This document shows positions 18,066-26,508 of a stretch of DNA of 64,000 nt, piece after piece (the stretch's first letter is position 1; each line of letters opens with the position of its first letter). Location of the stretch: positions 206,011 through 270,010 of the forward strand of contig NZ_JALNMJ010000006.1 in assembly GCF_023156505.1 (NCBI RefSeq), read 5' to 3'. The translations under genes were made by a program, and so were the position numbers. Under the pieces are notes generated by a model. The model ran no database searches. It had not been told where the DNA came from and worked only from the letters and a program-made list of their open reading frames with translations. The DNA is from Roseibium sediminicola. GTDB taxonomy: Bacteria; Pseudomonadota; Alphaproteobacteria; Rhizobiales; Stappiaceae.

Positions 18066-18941
18066 ATGATCGCAGTCACGGGTGCCAACGGCCAGCTGGG
18101 CCGTCTTGTCCTGAACCATCTGGCGAATCTGACCGGCGCGCCGGTCCGCGCCCTGGTCCGCTCGCCGGAAAAGGCGCAGGATCTCGCCTCGGACCAGGTC
18201 ACGGTCGTCAAGGGCGATTATGACGATCCGGCCAGCCTTGCCGCGGCGCTTGACGGCGTTGACCGCCTGCTGCTGATTTCCGGCTCCGAGGTCGGCAAAC
18301 GTGTGCCCCAGCACAAGGCCGTGATCGACGCCGCCAAGTCTGCCGGCGTCCGTTTCATCGCCTATACCAGCATCTTGAACACGCCTGTCTCGAGCCTGAT
18401 CCTGGCCCAGGAACACAAGGCAACCGAATTGCTGCTGGCCGAGAGCGGCCTCGCCCACGCGCTGCTGCGCAACGGCTGGTACGTTGAAAACTACGCCGGA
18501 TCGATCGCCGCGGCTCTCGCCCATGGCGCGGTTGCCGGAGCTGCCGGCAACGGCAAGATCTCCGCCGCCGGCCGAACGGACTACGCGGAAGCGGCTGCCC
18601 GGGTGGTTTCGGGCGACGATCTCTCAACGCGCGCTTATGAACTTGGCGGCCGTCCCGCCTTCACGCTCGGCGACCTTGCCGCGGAACTCTCCCGCCAGAG
18701 CGGGCGCGAGATCCCCTTCAACAATCTGCCGGAAGACGTTTATGCGGGCATCCTGGTCCAGGCCGGTCTGCCCGAGGGCTTTGCCAAAGCCCTGGCCGAC
18801 GCCGACAGGGGCACGGCAGCCGGTGAACTCGAAACCATCTCCACAGATCTGGAGACCCTGATCGGTCATCCGACGCGGACCTTGAGCCACTTCGTCGCCG
18901 AGGCGTTGGCGCAGGTTCCGACTCAACAAATCGCGGGCTAA
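18066..18941 (+). CDS. NmrA/QorB-type NAD(P)H-dependent oxidoreductase
   Basis: 291 residues. The N-terminal Rossmann motif MIAVTGANGQLGRLV is followed by RALVRSPEKAQDL (NADP-phosphate contact) and VKGDYDDPASLAAALDGVDRLLLISGSE. This is the layout of QorB (YtfG) quinone reductase. AAGGAGAAACACG before the ATG is a good ribosome binding site. Control by the divergent HxlR protein is likely. The probable role is NADPH-dependent reduction of quinones or other electrophiles, protecting against them. Confidence 0.88.
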   Translation: MIAVTGANGQLGRLVLNHLANLTGAPVRALVRSPEKAQDLASDQVTVVKGDYDDPASLAAALDGVDRLLLISGSEVGKRVPQHKAVIDAAKSAGVRFIAYTSILNTPVSSLILAQEHKATELLLAESGLAHALLRNGWYVENYAGSIAAALAHGAVAGAAGNGKISAAGRTDYAEAAARVVSGDDLSTRAYELGGRPAFTLGDLAAELSRQSGREIPFNNLPEDVYAGILVQAGLPEGFAKALADADRGTAAGELETISTDLETLIGHPTRTLSHFVAEALAQVPTQQIAG

Positions 18942-19037
18942 CCCCCCGGATATTTCATCCGGGCTCATCCGGACTGCGACGGCGTTCGAAATACGCTAGG
19001 CTTGTGGCGGAAACGAAGGTCTCTGTCACAAGCCGTC

Positions 19038-20045
19038 ATGCAGCAACCTCCAGAACAAGTTCTCCCACTCGACCTATCAGGACACTCTGAGGTGATCCAG
19101 TGGCTGCTGAAAGGCGATCCCTCGATCGCCTTTCAGACTTTTCGAGACCTCTTGGGACAAAACCGGCCGGACCTGCAGGAGCGAATTCCCCAGGAAGGTT
19201 GGGGCAAGGCCTTTCTAGAGGCGCGCAATGCCGACGGTTCCTGGGGAGAGGGTTTCTACCGGCCAATGTGGACGTCCAGTCACTACACGTTGCTTGATCT
19301 CAAGGCCCTTTGCTTTCCCAGCGGCCACCCGACCGTCGCCGAAAGCCTAAATCGGCTCCTCAACCGTCCTAGAAGCATGGACGGAGGCATCGCCGTGTCA
19401 CCTGGCGACAGGAAGAGTGACGTTTGCATAAACGCTCTTTTCCTGAGCTACGCCGCCTATTTCGGCACTGAGACCCCCCGGCTGGAAGCAATAGTCGATT
19501 TCCTGCTCGGCGAGCGCATGGCCGATGGCGGCTTCAACTGCATGCGCAACCGCTCCGGTGCCGACGTCAGTTCGCTGCATTCCACGCTTTCGGTGATCGA
19601 AGGTTTTTCCGAATATCTGAAACAGGGACATAGTTACAGGTCTGATGAGGTGACGAACGGCCTGCAGAGCGCCACCGAAACCATTTTGGCGCGGTACATG
19701 TTCCGGTCACACCGCACTGGCGAAATCATCAAGACCGAGTTTTTAAATCCGGTTTTTCCAGCACGCTGGAAATACAACACATTGAGGGCATTCGACACTT
19801 TCCGCAGCAACGGAACCACCTTTGACGCACGTATGACTGAGGCGCTTGCAAAACTGGTTTCCCTAAGAAAGCCCGGGGGCTACTGGCTTCGGGCCGCCGC
19901 TATTCCCGGCAAGGTCCATGTAGTGATGGAACCACCACGCCGAGCCAGCCGCTGGGTAACGTTAATCGCCATGCGCATCCTGAAGACGTATGGTGAAAAC
20001 CTGCAAGTCTGTGAAAACATTCCGCCACTCTCGTCCTCAAATTGA
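19038..20045 (+). CDS. Alpha/alpha-toroid (terpene cyclase/prenyltransferase-like) protein
   Basis: 335 residues from the Met at 19038; a TTG at 19002 would add 12. Repeated QW-like helical hairpins are visible: LEARNADGSWGEGFYRPM, LNRPRSMDGGIAVSPGDRKS, LLGERMADGGFNCMRN. This is the toroid fold of squalene cyclases and prenyltransferases. There is no DxDD cyclase acid motif, no prenyltransferase zinc site that I can place, and no membrane anchor. No terpene gene is near. Base composition is lower in GC than the flanks, suggesting acquisition. Function unknown. Confidence 0.65.
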   Translation: MQQPPEQVLPLDLSGHSEVIQWLLKGDPSIAFQTFRDLLGQNRPDLQERIPQEGWGKAFLEARNADGSWGEGFYRPMWTSSHYTLLDLKALCFPSGHPTVAESLNRLLNRPRSMDGGIAVSPGDRKSDVCINALFLSYAAYFGTETPRLEAIVDFLLGERMADGGFNCMRNRSGADVSSLHSTLSVIEGFSEYLKQGHSYRSDEVTNGLQSATETILARYMFRSHRTGEIIKTEFLNPVFPARWKYNTLRAFDTFRSNGTTFDARMTEALAKLVSLRKPGGYWLRAAAIPGKVHVVMEPPRRASRWVTLIAMRILKTYGENLQVCENIPPLSSSN

Positions 20046-20160
20046 GTTCGTAGGTGCATACCACCCATCTCAAAAACTGTTCAATGGCTTCAAGGATATT
20101 TGTTGGTTCCGGCTCGCGCGACCTGCTAGGCAAGGAAGACCTGTTTCCGGAAAGCTGCCG

Positions 20161-21402
20161 ATGACCATCGCCACCGCGCCCGATCCTTTTATCCAGGACG
20201 GCCCTTATGCCTGGTTCCGCCTGGCCATTTCTATTCTGCTGAGCACGCTCGGCGGAGCCGGCATGTGGGCGGTCGTCGTTGTGCTGCCCGCAGTCCAAGC
20301 CGATTTCGGCATTGACCGGGCCGGTGCCTCCCTGCCCTATACGGCGACCATGCTCGGCTTTGCCGCCGGCAATTACCTGCTCGGCCGGGTGGTCGACCGG
20401 TTCGGCATCGTGCCTCCGGTGATCGGTTCCGCCGTCTCGCTCGGCGCGGGCTTTGCCCTGGCGGCGATTGCGCCGGATGTCTGGCTGTTTTCCCTTGCCC
20501 AGGGCGTGCTGGTCGGGCTTGGCACGGCGGCCACCTTCGGCCCGTTGATCGCCGATATCTCGCACTGGTTCGTGAAACGCCGCGGCCTCGCCGTTGCCTG
20601 CGCCGCCTGCGGCAATTATCTCGCCGGCGTGCTCTGGCCGACCTTCATCCAGTGGAGCCTGGCGACCCACGACTGGCGCGAGACCTATCTGATGATCGCG
20701 GCGATATGCCTGATCACCATGGTGCCGCTTGCCCTGATCCTGCGCCGCCCGCCGCCCGAAACCGCCTTTGCCACAGCCCCCGGCACCCCTGCCTTCGGCG
20801 CGCAAACCACCGGCCTGTCACCTTCGGCACTGCAATGGCTGCTGGTGCTGGCGGGCATCGGTTGCTGCGTCGCCATGTCGATGCCCCAGGTCCATATCGT
20901 CGCCTATTGCGTCGATCTCGGCTTCGGCGTTGCCCCCGGCGCGGACATGCTGGCGCTGATGACTGGCGCCGGCATCATCAGCCGTCTTGCGTCCGGCTTC
21001 GTTGCCGACAAGATCGGCGGCGTCAAAACCCTTCTGATCGGCTCGGTGCTGCAATGCGCGGCGTTGTTTTTATATATCCCGTTCAACGGTCTCGCGTCGC
21101 TCTACCTAGTGTCGCTGATTTTCGGGCTTTCCCAGGGCGGCATTGTGCCGAGTTATGCCGTGATCGTGCGCGAATACCTGCCGGCACGCGAGGCCGGCCA
21201 GCGGGTGGGCCTGGTGATCATGTCGACCATCCTCGGTATGGCCATTGGCGGTTGGCTCTCCGGATGGATCTACGATCTCACCGGGTCCTATTCCATGGCC
21301 TTCCTGAACGGCATCGCCTGGAACCTTCTCAACATGGCGATCATGGTGTTCATCCTGTTCAGCGGCCGCCGACGCCGGCCTTCGATCGCAGCAGCGCAAT
21401 AA
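20161..21402 (+). CDS. MFS transporter (OFA/monocarboxylate-like)
   Basis: 413 residues with 12 predicted helices. Family marks include YLLGRVVDRFGIVPPVIGSA after helix two, GPLIADISHWFVKRRGLAVA, WRETYLMIAAICLI, and RLASGFVADKIGGVKTLLIG in the second half. The C-terminus (SGRRRRPSIAAAQ) is cytosolic. The pattern suits the oxalate/formate and monocarboxylate branch, but the substrate cannot be read from sequence. Its 3' end overlaps the convergent permease gene by 44 bases. Confidence 0.85.
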   Translation: MTIATAPDPFIQDGPYAWFRLAISILLSTLGGAGMWAVVVVLPAVQADFGIDRAGASLPYTATMLGFAAGNYLLGRVVDRFGIVPPVIGSAVSLGAGFALAAIAPDVWLFSLAQGVLVGLGTAATFGPLIADISHWFVKRRGLAVACAACGNYLAGVLWPTFIQWSLATHDWRETYLMIAAICLITMVPLALILRRPPPETAFATAPGTPAFGAQTTGLSPSALQWLLVLAGIGCCVAMSMPQVHIVAYCVDLGFGVAPGADMLALMTGAGIISRLASGFVADKIGGVKTLLIGSVLQCAALFLYIPFNGLASLYLVSLIFGLSQGGIVPSYAVIVREYLPAREAGQRVGLVIMSTILGMAIGGWLSGWIYDLTGSYSMAFLNGIAWNLLNMAIMVFILFSGRRRRPSIAAAQ

Positions 21403-22447
21403 AGAACACGCCTCCAATGAGGCCCGTGACGATGCCGATCGGCATGTCTTCAGGCGCCATCAGCGTGCGCGCCAGGATATCCGCCCAGATCAGGAACACC
21501 GCGCCGAGGAGCAGCGAGACCGGCAGCACACGCAAGTAGCTGCCGCCCACAAGCGCCCGGGCGATATGCGGGATCATCAGGCCGACAAAACCGATGATCC
21601 CGGAAAAGGCGACCATCACGCCGGTGACCAATGCGCCGAAGACGAAGACCGTCAACCGGAACCGGGCCACCGGAATGCCAAGCGTTGCCGCCGTTTCGTC
21701 GCCGACGGTCATGGCATTCAGATCCGCAGATTTCGCCAAAAAATAGGGTGTGGTCAGCGCGAGAATGCCGAGCGGAAACAAGAGGTGGCTCCATTTCGCA
21801 AGCCCCAGCCCGCCGAGCATCCAGAACACCACCGTATGGGTCGCCCGCGGATCGCCCAGAAAGATCAGGATATTGGCGAAGGCCATGATCACAAAGGAAA
21901 CGGCAACGCCGGAGAGCACCAGCTTGTCCGCGCTGGTCGCCGAGGCGAACCGGGTAACGCCCAGAACGATCAGCGTGGCGGCGAGCGCACCGGCAAACGC
22001 CATCAGCGGCACGGTCAGAAGCCCCAGGAAAAGACCGGTATGAAGCAGCGCCAGAATGGCACCGGCCGCAGCGCCGGACGAAATGCCCAGGAGATGCGGA
22101 TCGGCCAGCGGATTGCGCGTCACCGCCTGGAGCGCCGCCCCGACCATGGCAAGGCCGGCCCCGACCAGACCGGCCAGCAGCACGCGCGGAAAACGGATCT
22201 CCCAGACAATCGCCTCGCGTCCTGCCGTCCAGAGCGGCTCGACAGCTCCCGGAAAGAGCTTGTTGGCGACAATGCCCAACACGGTCTCCGCCGGAACGGA
22301 CACCGCCCCGACCGATACGCCGACCACAATGGAAAGCACCAGCAGGGCAAGTCCGAGAACCAACAATCCGCCGGTGGACATAAGGCAAGACCGGCGTGCC
22401 GGCTTCATGGGAACCGTCCCGGGACCGGCGGCCGGTCGCATCAGCAA
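21359..22447 (-). CDS. FecCD-type ABC permease (probable cobalamin/corrinoid uptake)
   Basis: 362 residues with about ten membrane helices and the BtuC/FecCD signatures RFPRVLLAGLVGAGLAMVGA, LQAVTRNPLADPHLLGISSG, and FVGLMIPHIARALVGG. It moves its substrate across the inner membrane. It is last in the operon DUF1636-ATPase-binding protein-permease, which lies behind a cobalamin riboswitch, so B12 or a precursor is the likely substrate. Starts 3 bases after the binding-protein stop. Confidence 0.9.
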   Translation of the reverse strand: MLMRPAAGPGTVPMKPARRSCLMSTGGLLVLGLALLVLSIVVGVSVGAVSVPAETVLGIVANKLFPGAVEPLWTAGREAIVWEIRFPRVLLAGLVGAGLAMVGAALQAVTRNPLADPHLLGISSGAAAGAILALLHTGLFLGLLTVPLMAFAGALAATLIVLGVTRFASATSADKLVLSGVAVSFVIMAFANILIFLGDPRATHTVVFWMLGGLGLAKWSHLLFPLGILALTTPYFLAKSADLNAMTVGDETAATLGIPVARFRLTVFVFGALVTGVMVAFSGIIGFVGLMIPHIARALVGGSYLRVLPVSLLLGAVFLIWADILARTLMAPEDMPIGIVTGLIGGVFFIALLRSKAGVGGR

Positions 22448-22450
22448 GGC

Positions 22451-23386
22451 TCAGTCCCCCCGGAAGGCTTCGGCGAGTTTTTTGACTGCCCTGATGTTGC
22501 GAGGCCCCGGCGTTGCCTCGACATAGTCCAGAGTGACGAAGCGATCGTTCTTCACCGCATCGATACCCGCCAGCGCCGGATTGTTTTTCATGAAGCCCCG
22601 TTTCTGCTCGGCGGTGACACTGCCGTAATTGACGATCACGACCACTTCCGGGTTCTTGTCGACCACGGTCTCCCAGTCGACCCGCGCCCAGCTCTTGTCG
22701 AAATCGTCGAGCACGTTGACGCCGCCAGCCGCCTCGATCAGTGCAGTCGGCATGGCGTAGCGCCCGGCGGTGAAGGGCTTGTCCTCGCCGCTGTCGTAGA
22801 CAAACACCCGCCTGGGTTTCCCGCCCGCGCCGATCGAGGACGTGATACGGTCCAGTTCCAGCTTGTAGGCGGCGACCAGGTCATAGGCAGTGTCCTCGAC
22901 GCCGAAGATCCTGCCGAGATTGAGCAGGTCGTTATACATGTCCTGCATGGAGGCCTTCGGCTTGTCGCCGATATGAATGCAGGATTCCGTCAGTTCGTAG
23001 ACCTTTATCCCGAACGGCGCCAGAGTCTCGGGCGTCACCTCTCCGCCGACCTTCATGCCGTAGTTCCAGCCTGCGAAATAGAAATCCGCATCAGCGCCGA
23101 TCAGCACCTCCTTGCTCGGATATTTTTCCGAGAGCTCCGGCAGTTCCGCGACACCCGCGCGCATCTCCTCATCCAGGGTCTTCCAACCGGAAATACCGGT
23201 ATAACCGGCCATCCGGTCGCGCAGACCAAGCGCCAGCATCATCTCTGTGAGGTTAACGTCGTTGGAAACGGCGGCTTTGGGCGGCGCCTCGAAGGTGACC
23301 TCGCGGTCGCAGCTTTGAACGGTGGTCTGAGCAACTGCAGAACTTGCAGCAAGCGTCGCGGCCAGGCCGAGGACCAGACGATTCAT
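22451..23386 (-). CDS. Periplasmic BtuF/FepB-type binding protein
   Basis: 311 residues. A signal peptide (MNRLVLGLAATLAASSAVAQ) precedes a helical-backbone two-lobe fold: AAVSNDVNLTEMMLALGLRD, LIGADADFYFAGWNYGMKVG, and NPEVVVIVNYGSVTAEQKRG. The family captures corrinoids or ferric siderophores and docks on the permease. A Cys pair (Cys26 and Cys137, in TESCIHIGD) may form a disulfide. The riboswitch points to cobalamin. Confidence 0.88.
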   Translation of the reverse strand: MNRLVLGLAATLAASSAVAQTTVQSCDREVTFEAPPKAAVSNDVNLTEMMLALGLRDRMAGYTGISGWKTLDEEMRAGVAELPELSEKYPSKEVLIGADADFYFAGWNYGMKVGGEVTPETLAPFGIKVYELTESCIHIGDKPKASMQDMYNDLLNLGRIFGVEDTAYDLVAAYKLELDRITSSIGAGGKPRRVFVYDSGEDKPFTAGRYAMPTALIEAAGGVNVLDDFDKSWARVDWETVVDKNPEVVVIVNYGSVTAEQKRGFMKNNPALAGIDAVKNDRFVTLDYVEATPGPRNIRAVKKLAEAFRGD

Positions 23387-23400
23387 GAAATACTCCGTGG

Positions 23401-24174
23401 CTAAAGATGAAAACTGAGATGCGGATCGCGGCTGAGGGACAGTTCCTGCCGCATAACCTTCACCGAATAGGCATGTTCGATATTCTTTGGCGTCAGCACC
23501 TCTTCCGGCGCGCCATGGGCAACCTGGCGGCCCCGATGCAGCAGCAAAACCTCGTCGCAGACGCGCGCGGCGAGATTGAGATCGTGGAGACTGGTGACCA
23601 CCGTGATATCAAGAGCGCCGATCAGCGCGACGATTTCCAGCTGATGCCGGATGTCGAGATGGTTGGTCGGCTCGTCCAGAATGAGCAGCTGCGGCTCCTG
23701 CGCAAGCGCCCGGGCCACCATCACCCGCTGACGCTCACCGCCCGACAGGCTACCGAACAAACGGCCCGCAAACGCAGACACCCCCATCTGTTCCAGCGCA
23801 GCATCAATCAGCTCCGTGTCCCAGCGACCGCCTATTGAGATACCTGAGCTGTGCGGACGGCGGCCGAGCGCCACGATCTCCCGCACCGACAGTGCGAATT
23901 CCGTTGGCTGTTCCTGCAGCACCGCGGCGACCTTGCGCGCGCAGTCTCTGGCTGGCATTGACCAGATGTCCCGCTCATCCAAATGGACCGCGCCCGTCAC
24001 CGGCCTGTGGAACCGGTAAAGCAAGCGCAGCAGCGTGGACTTTCCGGCACCATTGGCGCCGGCAACTCCGAGAACCCTGCCCGCTTCCAGCTCGAAACCG
24101 ACCCGGTCGAGAAGAAGAGCTCCCCGGCCCGGCCGCCAGCTGACATCGCGCACGGACAGCGCCGCCCCGCTCAC
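23401..24174 (-). CDS. ABC transporter ATP-binding protein (FecE/BtuD-like)
   Basis: 257 residues. Walker A is GVAGANGAGKST, the Q-loop lies in VLQEQPTEFALS, the signature is SLSGGERQRVMVARAL, Walker B is LLILDEPTNHLD, and the switch His is in VTSLHDLNLAARV. It powers the uptake system. It overlaps DUF1636 by 4 bases and is 14 bases from the binding-protein gene, so the operon is tightly packed. Confidence 0.93.
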   Translation of the reverse strand: MSGAALSVRDVSWRPGRGALLLDRVGFELEAGRVLGVAGANGAGKSTLLRLLYRFHRPVTGAVHLDERDIWSMPARDCARKVAAVLQEQPTEFALSVREIVALGRRPHSSGISIGGRWDTELIDAALEQMGVSAFAGRLFGSLSGGERQRVMVARALAQEPQLLILDEPTNHLDIRHQLEIVALIGALDITVVTSLHDLNLAARVCDEVLLLHRGRQVAHGAPEEVLTPKNIEHAYSVKVMRQELSLSRDPHLSFHL

Positions 24175-24575
24175 GAGACCACGATCCTATCGGCTTCCGT
24201 CATGATCATTGCCGCCGGAATGCGCGCAAGCGCTGTATGCCGCAATTTGCCCGGCCGTTCACCGGACGAGCACCAGCCGTCTTCCAGGCTCCGGTACTGT
24301 TCGCCAAAGGCGACGAGATCGTCGATATCGGTTTCAGGGTCGATATCGCCGAACAGGTAGGTCGCCTTCTCGTTGGCCCTGAAGGCCACGGTGCAGGGTC
24401 GTGTACAGCCGGCCATGCAGGCGACACCGGAAATCTCGAAATCGTCGCCGACGACAGGCGCGGCCAGCTTCAGGGCGTGTTGCAGCTTACGGATCAACTC
24501 ATAGCCCGGCCGGCAGGTTTCGCCTCTGTGACGGCACGAGGTGCAGACAAAGATCTTGTGCGTGTCAGCTGTCAT
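24171..24575 (-). CDS. DUF1636 ferredoxin-like metal-binding protein
   Basis: 134 residues with two cysteine clusters, CTSCRHRGETC near the N-terminus and CMAGCTRPC in the middle. This is the DUF1636 pattern, related to thioredoxin-like [2Fe-2S] ferredoxins. The family is repeatedly found in B12 synthesis and uptake clusters; its job is not known. It heads the ABC operon and follows a long leader with a cobalamin riboswitch. GGAAAGGGGGCACGGG precedes the ATG. Confidence 0.85.
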   Translation of the reverse strand: MTADTHKIFVCTSCRHRGETCRPGYELIRKLQHALKLAAPVVGDDFEISGVACMAGCTRPCTVAFRANEKATYLFGDIDPETDIDDLVAFGEQYRSLEDGWCSSGERPGKLRHTALARIPAAMIMTEADRIVVS

Positions 24576-24680
24576 CCCGTGCCCCCTTTCCGTCCTGTTT
24601 GCTGTTCATGGGATGCCGCCGGAGGATCCCGGGACCGCCTTCCACTCGAGGCACAGCCTGCCGTGACCCATTATCTATCT

Positions 24681-24698
24681 GTAATGTTATTACATTAC
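24681..24698. promoter_or_regulatory. Zur-like palindrome upstream of the B12 operon
   Basis: GTAATGTTATTACATTAC has 6-bp perfect arms (GTAATG / CATTAC) around an AT core. It resembles Zur zinc-repressor boxes. It lies between the riboswitch and DUF1636. A possible 88-codon ORF (24565-24831) runs across it on the minus strand, so coincidence is not excluded. Confidence 0.4.
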
Positions 24699-24763
24699 CA
24701 AACAAGGGATTGGCAAGCTCTTCCTTCAGCCCGTTCGGGAGCATGGCTCTGGCCGCACGATCG

Positions 24764-24904
24764 CTAAGACTGCCTGCAGTCTTCAAAAAGGTGGAATGGG
24801 TCTCGTCGTGTGTCTTGCATGTCCGGTTCATATCGCCCTCCGCGATTGCGCGGGGCCGTGTCGAACCGAATGTCACTTTTCGTCAGCAGGTGCTGAATTG
24901 CCAT
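24764..24904 (-). CDS. Possible 46-aa leader ORF behind the riboswitch
   Basis: An ATG at 24904 has a very strong ribosome binding site (GGAGGAGCGAGTGAC) and lies about 45 bases after the riboswitch. The 46-codon product starts MAIQHLLTKSDIRFDTAP, has no recognisable domain and may be a leader peptide or a decayed gene. Starting inside it, a second ORF (24565-24831, MNRTCKTHDETHST) has its own GGAGGG and overlaps the DUF1636 start by 11 bases. Either could be translated; neither is recognised. Confidence 0.3.
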   Translation of the reverse strand: MAIQHLLTKSDIRFDTAPRNRGGRYEPDMQDTRRDPFHLFEDCRQS

Positions 24905-24949
24905 GTCACTCGCTCCTCCGGGACACCCCGCCCGGGTTGAGGTTGAAGA

Positions 24950-25112
24950 TGAAATGGCAGGTCTCCTGACTTGCGGGTCACAGCTTGCCTGGTCCTTCCC
25001 GGGGATTACCCAGTGGCGTTCCAGGGTCGCTCGCCGCTCACAGTTGCGGGGGCAGTCACGGATTTGGTGCCTTCTGGCTACGCCGCACCGTGTTCCCTTT
25101 TAATTCCGATCC
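24950..25112 (-). promoter_or_regulatory. Cobalamin riboswitch
   Basis: Read on the minus strand, the conserved blocks occur in order: AAAAGGGAA, CGGTG, GACTGCCCCCGCAACTGT, GCGAGCGACC, CCACTGG, GGGAAGG, GGCAAG, and the B12 box CCGCAAGTCAGGAGACCTGCC (end near 24955). Such elements bind adenosylcobalamin and shut off expression downstream. It controls the minus-strand uptake operon. No gene of the 870-base stretch 24576-25445 other than those listed is convincing; 25113-25445 shows nothing but probable promoter sequence. Confidence 0.93.
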
Positions 25113-25445
25113 GTGTCCGGATTCGGAAACCATTCTTATCTAATTGCTGGAAGAGCCTCCCCTTGTCAATCGTCCGGCGCTTGGCTCCCCTGACATCGAC
25201 AGGAAGTCTCGGCACGGAACTGGACCGGGCATTACGGGACCGCGAACCTACCCAAGCGAGCATCCTCCGAAGAACTTTACAACCCAAAGTAACACAAGGC
25301 AGCTTTATTGGGATGGATGCATCGATTTTTAACTTAGCAAAGCAGAAAGCAAGGTAGGTGCTTCCCAATTTTCAGGATAGGTTTATTGCACGCATGCTAT
25401 GAGCATCTACGCCAAATAACATCGCACCATCAGGAGTGCGCCCCA

Positions 25446-26399
25446 TTGCTGACTAGGCTGACATGTCTGTTTGTTTTGCTGTGCTCTGTCTTTTCAGCCA
25501 GTGCGCATGCTGACGGCAAGTCTGTCTTGATGATTACATGGCGGGGGCAGACACAGGCGGAATTCGGCTTCATTCAACGGCTGAAGGAATTGGGCGTAGA
25601 CGCCGACTATGAGGTCTTCGACGCGGCAAGGGACCAGAACAGGCTGGCAGGCTTTTTGCGAGAAAACCGCGACAGGCTGAAAACAAAAGACCTGATTTAC
25701 ACATTCGGAACAACGGCAACCAAGACCGTCAAGAACTTGAACCCGGATCAGATCCCGCATGTCTTCAACATTGTCGCCAACCCGGTCGGCGTCGGCATCG
25801 CCGCCTCGCATGTTTCCCCTGTCCATGGGGTGACGGGCGCGAAAATGGCGCTGTCGCCAGAGGTCAATATCCAGCTGCTTGAACAGCTCTATCCGTTTAA
25901 CAGGATCGCTATCCTGTTCGACCCGCGCGAAGACAATGCGGTTTCGGAAGTCGACAAGCTGACAGCTGTCTGCGAGGCGCTTGGCAAGGAAGTGCTTCTT
26001 CTCAGGCTGTCGCCGGACGCGAAGACAAGCCAGCTGCAAATTGAAGCGCTCGAGCAGCAGGTTAAGTCGGCGGACGTCATCTATGTCACGGCCACTTCTT
26101 CCTTCATTGCCAATTCGGGCCTATTGAAACAGATCCTTCCTCCCGACGTCGTCAGTATCGGATCGTCAACTGCATCCCTTAGTGAAGGCGTCACGGTTGC
26201 CTTCGGAACCGAATACTGGGAGCGCGGCGAGGCCGCAGCGGAACTGGCGGCCAAAATACTGCTGGACGGCATGTCCCCCAACGATCTCCCGATCAACGAA
26301 ATCTCCGCCGAGGAGGCCACGCTTTACGTGAACACCAGCCACAAGGCCGCTTCAAAACTGAATCTGGACAAGACGCGCAATCCGGTCGTCATGAAATAG
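25446..26399 (+). CDS. TrpX/ABC_sub_bind-type substrate-binding protein
   Basis: 317 residues from a TTG at 25446, chosen because CAGGAG lies 9 bases before it and it gives a clean signal peptide (TRLTCLFVLLCSVFSASAHA). The core shows the ABC_sub_bind family: LIYTFGTTATKTVKNLNPDQ, VFNIVANPVGVGIAAS, GVTGAKMALSPEVNIQLLEQ, and AFGTEYWERGEAAAELAAKI. Family members bind tryptophan or other small molecules or feed sensor proteins. No permease gene is adjacent, so the partner is unknown. Confidence 0.8.
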   Translation: MLTRLTCLFVLLCSVFSASAHADGKSVLMITWRGQTQAEFGFIQRLKELGVDADYEVFDAARDQNRLAGFLRENRDRLKTKDLIYTFGTTATKTVKNLNPDQIPHVFNIVANPVGVGIAASHVSPVHGVTGAKMALSPEVNIQLLEQLYPFNRIAILFDPREDNAVSEVDKLTAVCEALGKEVLLLRLSPDAKTSQLQIEALEQQVKSADVIYVTATSSFIANSGLLKQILPPDVVSIGSSTASLSEGVTVAFGTEYWERGEAAAELAAKILLDGMSPNDLPINEISAEEATLYVNTSHKAASKLNLDKTRNPVVMK

Positions 26400-26508
26400 G
26401 TTTCGCAAGGTGCCGCCCGCGGGCAAGGCGGAGCCCTCCAAGGGACATCGCCTGTCCACCCTTCGTTGCCCCTTGCCATCCCCATTCAAAGCGCCTACCT
26501 CCCAAACC

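Noticed and set aside
21566..23404. A 612-codon plus-strand ORF over the ABC permease and binding protein
   Set aside because: It crosses two well-defined minus-strand genes and has no domain-like sequence.
24971..25357. A 128-codon plus-strand ORF over the riboswitch
   Set aside because: It overlaps the riboswitch in antisense and has no coding character or ribosome binding site.
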